Positions 61,318 to 64,000 of a stretch of DNA of 64,000 bases are shown here, piece by piece; the first letter of the stretch is position 1; each line of letters opens with the position of its first letter. A program made the position numbers and the translations under genes. Source of the DNA: Acidobacteriaceae bacterium (GTDB lineage: Bacteria; Acidobacteriota; Terriglobia; Terriglobales; Acidobacteriaceae); the NCBI GenBank assembly GCA_021323655.1, contig JAJPKO010000053.1, positions 62,001-126,000 of the forward strand, in the 5' to 3' direction. The notes beneath the pieces were generated by a model that ran no database searches, was not told the DNA's origin, and worked only from the letters and a program-made list of their open reading frames with translations.

Positions 61318-61818
61318 TCAGGCCCGCTTTTCCATTCTCGCTGTAACCTCATCGAGCCGTTGCAGCATGTGTCTCGTTCCCGTTTCCATCCCCGATTGCA
61401 GATGCCTGTCGCGCGCCTCTTTCGAGTGATGGAGAATCGTATGAGTAAGTCTGGTTCCGCTGCCGGTTTTCTCAAAGGTGATCGTCGTCACCCACTGCGG
61501 CCTTCCGAATTGCGGCACATCATAGCATTCGGTGTATACGAGGCGGCGGTCCTGCTCAATCTCCTGATAAACGCCCTGAAACGGATGTACGCTACCATCG
61601 GGCATTTCCATGACCAGATTCCAGTGTCCGCCTATACGCAGGTCAATCTCGCATCGCGTGACTGTGGCGCTCTCGCAGCCCCACCAGACCTGCAGGTGTT
61701 CAGGTTTGGTCCACGCTTCAAACAGCAGCCGGGGAGAACGCTGGAAAACGCACGTGAATGCGATTTCGCGGTCAGAGGGAAGGCTCACCGCAACATCAAT
61801 TCCGTTTTTTGCGAGCAT
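61318..61818 (-). CDS. SRPBCC (AHSA1-like) protein
   Basis: A 166-residue START/SRPBCC-fold protein of the AHSA1 type: FQRSPRLLFEAWTKPEHLQVWWG, the typical opening strand and helix, then GGHWNLVMEMPDG, VYQEIEQDRRLVYTE and a C-terminal MLQRLDEVTARME helix. These bind small hydrophobic ligands; many are co-transcribed with an ArsR regulator. It overlaps the end of the ArsR gene by 23 bp, last in the VOC-ArsR-SRPBCC operon. Confidence 0.88.
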   Translation of the reverse strand: MLAKNGIDVAVSLPSDREIAFTCVFQRSPRLLFEAWTKPEHLQVWWGCESATVTRCEIDLRIGGHWNLVMEMPDGSVHPFQGVYQEIEQDRRLVYTECYDVPQFGRPQWVTTITFEKTGSGTRLTHTILHHSKEARDRHLQSGMETGTRHMLQRLDEVTARMEKRA

Positions 61819-62185
61819 GTTTCTTCTTCCCCTCAGGCTCCATCGCGGCCAGATAATTGTCCAGCCGGCTCATACTGCGCGTCCAGAATTGCCTATATTG
61901 CTCCAGCCATTCTGTCACTTCTTTCAGCGGTGCGGCTTCCAGACGGCAGGGTCTGCGCTGCGCCTGACGGCTGCGGCGAACCAGACCGGCGTGCTCCAGC
62001 ACTTTCAGATGTTTGGTAATGGTTGGCGCACGGAGAGAGAACGGTCGAGCCAATTCGCTGACTGAAGTCTCTCCCGATGCAAGTCGCGCAAGGATGGCCC
62101 GGCGCGTAGGATCAGACAAAGCCGAGAAAATCGTGCTGAGATGATCGCCCGTCAAATTTTTTGGTCCTCCTTGGTTATTGTTCAC
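61796..62185 (-). CDS. ArsR family transcriptional regulator
   Basis: A 129-residue winged-helix regulator: LSTIFSALSDPTRRAILARLASGETSVSELARPFSLRAPTITKHLKVLEHAGLVRRSRQAQRR, an almost ideal ArsR helix-turn-helix. It has no CxC metal motif, so it is of the SRPBCC-linked type that responds to something else. The C-terminus is a K/R/H-rich tail. It overlaps the VOC gene by 11 bp upstream and the SRPBCC gene by 23 bp downstream. Confidence 0.9.
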   Translation of the reverse strand: MNNNQGGPKNLTGDHLSTIFSALSDPTRRAILARLASGETSVSELARPFSLRAPTITKHLKVLEHAGLVRRSRQAQRRPCRLEAAPLKEVTEWLEQYRQFWTRSMSRLDNYLAAMEPEGKKKHARKKRN

Positions 62186-62600
62186 TGCCCGGCATCGGCT
62201 TCTCGTGGATCACCATCCAGGAAGTACCAAAGCGATCTCGAAGCTGTCCAAAACGCGACGCGAAGAATGTCTCCTGCATAGGCATGTAAATCTCTCCGCC
62301 CTCGGAGAGCAATCCATAGATACGTTCCGCCTCCGCATCGCTATCCACGCTGAGCGATAAATATGCACTGCGCATACGTTCAAAGCGATTGGAAGGAACG
62401 TCGCTGGCCATGATGTAGTTATCGCCAATGACGAGCCGCGCATACAGGATGCCCTTGACGGCCCCATCCTGAGTGGCGCCGGAAGTGGGGGCCTCATCGT
62501 GCTTCATCATGGCAACGATTTTCCCGCCCAGATGCTTTTCATAAAAGCTGAAAGCCTCAGCGCAATTTCCGCCGTAGTTGAGGAAGGTCCTTATTTTCAT
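62175..62600 (-). CDS. PhnB-like VOC family protein
   Basis: A 141-residue glyoxalase/bleomycin-resistance-fold protein of the PhnB type: FLNYGGNCAEAFSFYEKHLG at the start, then YARLVIGDNYIMASDVPS and a final MQETFFASRFGQLRDRFGTSWMVIHE. No catalytic metal site is obvious beyond the usual VOC glutamate/histidine positions, so the role is open. First gene of the overlapping VOC-ArsR-SRPBCC operon. Confidence 0.9.
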   Translation of the reverse strand: MKIRTFLNYGGNCAEAFSFYEKHLGGKIVAMMKHDEAPTSGATQDGAVKGILYARLVIGDNYIMASDVPSNRFERMRSAYLSLSVDSDAEAERIYGLLSEGGEIYMPMQETFFASRFGQLRDRFGTSWMVIHEKPMPGSEQ

Positions 62601-62700
62601 TCAATTCTCCAATTCAATTAATTTTGCTAATCGGCTAATTAGCCATACGGTAAAATAAACCACCACAGGAATGACGTTGTCAATATCACGAACAAAAAAA

Positions 62701-63117
62701 TCAGACTGCGGCAGTATGTGGCTTTACGTTCTCGCGAATGAACTGAATGATGCCGTCCAGCGAGGTTCCGGGACCGAAGATCGCGCTGACTCCCTGTGAC
62801 TTCAGAAATGAGATGTCCTGTTCAGGGATGGTCCCCCCAACAACGACGAGAATGTCAGCGGCACCGCGTTCTTTCAGAAGAGACGTAACCCGCGGGACGA
62901 TGGCGTTGTGGGCTCCGGAAAGGATGCTCAGGCCGACGCAGTCCACGTCTTCCTGAATGGCGGCATGGACAATCATCTCCGGGGTCTGGCGCAGACCCGT
63001 GTAGATGACCTCCATCCCAGCGTCGCGGAGGGCCCGGGCGATGATTTTTGCTCCGCGGTCGTGGCCGTCCAGACCTGGCTTTGCGACGAGTACGCGGATT
63101 GGAGTAGTGCGCTGCAT
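62701..63117 (-). CDS. Cobalamin B12-binding domain protein (methylmalonyl-CoA mutase C-terminal type)
   Basis: A 138-residue domain that binds adenosylcobalamin in the base-off, His-on mode: the motif LDGHDRGAK (D17, H19 as the cobalt ligand, G22), then [11 protein letters not shown] and [11 protein letters not shown]. It matches the small B12 subunit of methylmalonyl-CoA mutase or its relatives. The large catalytic subunit is not in the window, so the mutase would have to be encoded elsewhere. It lies 55 bp downstream of recR on the same strand. Confidence 0.92.
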   Translation of the reverse strand: MQRTTPIRVLVAKPGLDGHDRGAKIIARALRDAGMEVIYTGLRQTPEMIVHAAIQEDVDCVGLSILSGAHNAIVPRVTSLLKERGAADILVVVGGTIPEQDISFLKSQGVSAIFGPGTSLDGIIQFIRENVKPHTAAV

Positions 63118-63172
63118 GAACTCGAAAGAATAACACAGGACTGAGGGCCCGGCTTTGTGCCCTGTTCCTCAC

Positions 63173-63772
63173 CTACATCTCACGTCTGCCCTCCAGCGCG
63201 CGGGACATGGTTACCTCATCGGCGTATTCAATGTCGCTTCCTGCGGGTACGCCTGTGGCAATCCGCGTAAGCCGTACCCCTGAAGGACGCAGCATATCGG
63301 CAAGATAGAACGCCGTTGCTTCGCCTTCTACCGTCGGCGAAGTCGCAAGGATGACCTCATCTACATGGCCCTGCTGTACGCGGGAGAAAAGATTGTGGGT
63401 ACGCAGGTGCTCCGGCCCCACGCCATGGAGCGGCGACAGAGTTCCGTGTAGAACATGATAAACACCGTTATAGCTGCGCGTCTTTTCGACAGTTGCGATA
63501 TTTGTGGGCTCCTCCACTACGCAAACCAGCCGCTGGTTACGTGTAGGGCTGGCACAGTATACGCACGGATCAATGTCTGTAATGTTATTGCAAACGGAGC
63601 ACAGCTGAAGTTTTGCTTTAAGGTTCTGGATGGCCTTGGCCAGGGCTTCAGCGTCCTCATTGCTGGAACGCAGAATATGAAAGGCCAGTCTTTGCGCGTT
63701 TTTTGACCCGATGCCGGGAAGCTTGCGCAGCTCTTCAATAAGCTGCGCCATAGGTTCTGCAAAGCGTGACAA
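63173..63772 (-). CDS. recR: Recombination mediator protein RecR
   Basis: A 199-residue RecFOR-pathway protein. Helix-hairpin-helix [20 protein letters not shown] at the N-terminus; the C4 zinc finger C58, C61, C70, C73 (LCSVCNN...CVYC); the Toprim domain with [14 protein letters not shown] and [14 protein letters not shown]; and the [15 protein letters not shown] end. Length and motifs are standard. It helps load RecA at gaps. No dnaX or YbaB gene is visible upstream before the window end. Confidence 0.96.
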   Translation of the reverse strand: MSRFAEPMAQLIEELRKLPGIGSKNAQRLAFHILRSSNEDAEALAKAIQNLKAKLQLCSVCNNITDIDPCVYCASPTRNQRLVCVVEEPTNIATVEKTRSYNGVYHVLHGTLSPLHGVGPEHLRTHNLFSRVQQGHVDEVILATSPTVEGEATAFYLADMLRPSGVRLTRIATGVPAGSDIEYADEVTMSRALEGRREM

Positions 63773-63837
63773 AGCGATACCTCATCGCTGTTTTAACAGG
63801 ATTGAACGCGCTTTGCCACGGCCCGGGGGAGAAACCG

Positions 63838-64000
63838 CTACGCCTGCCTCTTTTCTACCGGAATCTGGATTTCCGTCACATACGACTCATCATCCTGACG
63901 CACCGGCTGCGAGCAATAGTGATACACCTCACGAAACGGCCCAGCCAGTTTGTACTGGTTCTCTTCCACCCATCGCAAAAGGTTTCTGTATGCTTCGTCG
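63838..64000 (-). CDS. GyrI-like effector-binding domain protein (partial, start outside window)
   Basis: The last 53 residues of a protein whose start is beyond the window. The sequence LLRWVEENQYKLAGPFREVY followed by HYCSQPV and VTEIQIPVE matches the end of GyrI-like / MerR-effector-binding (SoxS C-terminal type) domains, which bind small molecules or act as inhibitors. Only the tail is seen, so an attached DNA-binding domain cannot be judged. Confidence 0.75.
   Translation of the reverse strand, partial: DEAYRNLLRWVEENQYKLAGPFREVYHYCSQPVRQDDESYVTEIQIPVEKRQA

Overview
The window is a chromosomal stretch of an Acidobacteriota bacterium, probably of the Terriglobia/Acidobacteriaceae lineage. 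The markers are a duplicated-permease ABC protein of the acidobacterial ADOP type (37259-39805), a VWA protein of the acidobacterial family (52645-54786), two very large Oar-like TonB-dependent receptors with an N-terminal carboxypeptidase-regulatory domain (42394-45837 and 49151-52441), hopanoid-associated genes, and many secreted proteins of unknown role. The genus cannot be resolved by reading alone. I see no rRNA, tRNA, CRISPR array, transposase or prophage gene.

Layout. 0-5 kb: the end of a DedA-rhodanese protein, a DUF192 protein, and an ABC importer operon (ATPase, double permease, possible small third gene) beside a stand-alone response regulator. 5-8 kb: a minus-strand run tatD - yajQ - polyprenyl diphosphate synthase. 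7.7-15 kb: a secreted DUF4965/glutaminase-like protein, a membrane-anchored spermidine-synthase-like protein, an Rrf2 regulator, a YmdB phosphoesterase, a PagL-like outer membrane deacylase and YebC. 15.5-24.4 kb: a frame-broken BBP2 porin, a secreted unknown, an S10 peptidase, a YncE-like propeller followed by ModB/ModC-like transporter genes, and a secreted type I phosphodiesterase. 24.5-37 kb: murQ, a GH16 glucanase, a truncated globin, hpnA plus a hopanoid-type phosphorylase, an amidohydrolase, a decayed acyltransferase next to an exostosin-type glycosyltransferase, mdh and icd, and a sugar oxidoreductase flanked by two broken genes (DinB and SDR). 37-55 kb: ADOP permease, an outer membrane protein, a multi-pass membrane protein, an operator-controlled TonB receptor, the ergothioneine pair egtB-egtD, and a DUF5666 - TonB receptor - VWA run. 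55-64 kb: DUF5522, Lhr helicase and queA in one minus-strand run; a NiCoT-type permease; a VOC - ArsR - SRPBCC overlapping operon; a B12-binding protein; recR; and the start of a GyrI-like protein.

Together this is housekeeping (DNA repair, tRNA modification, TCA cycle, isoprenoids, cell-wall recycling) mixed with envelope and polysaccharide-scavenging functions typical of soil oligotrophs. The most notable features are four genes whose reading frame is broken by a single net shift, a LacI-type operator pair and promoter ahead of a TonB receptor, two copies of an interspersed palindromic repeat, and two ABC transporter loci that lack a local substrate-binding protein. I found no clear-cut undescribed system; the best candidates are the binding-protein-less importers and the DUF5666/TonB/VWA cluster.
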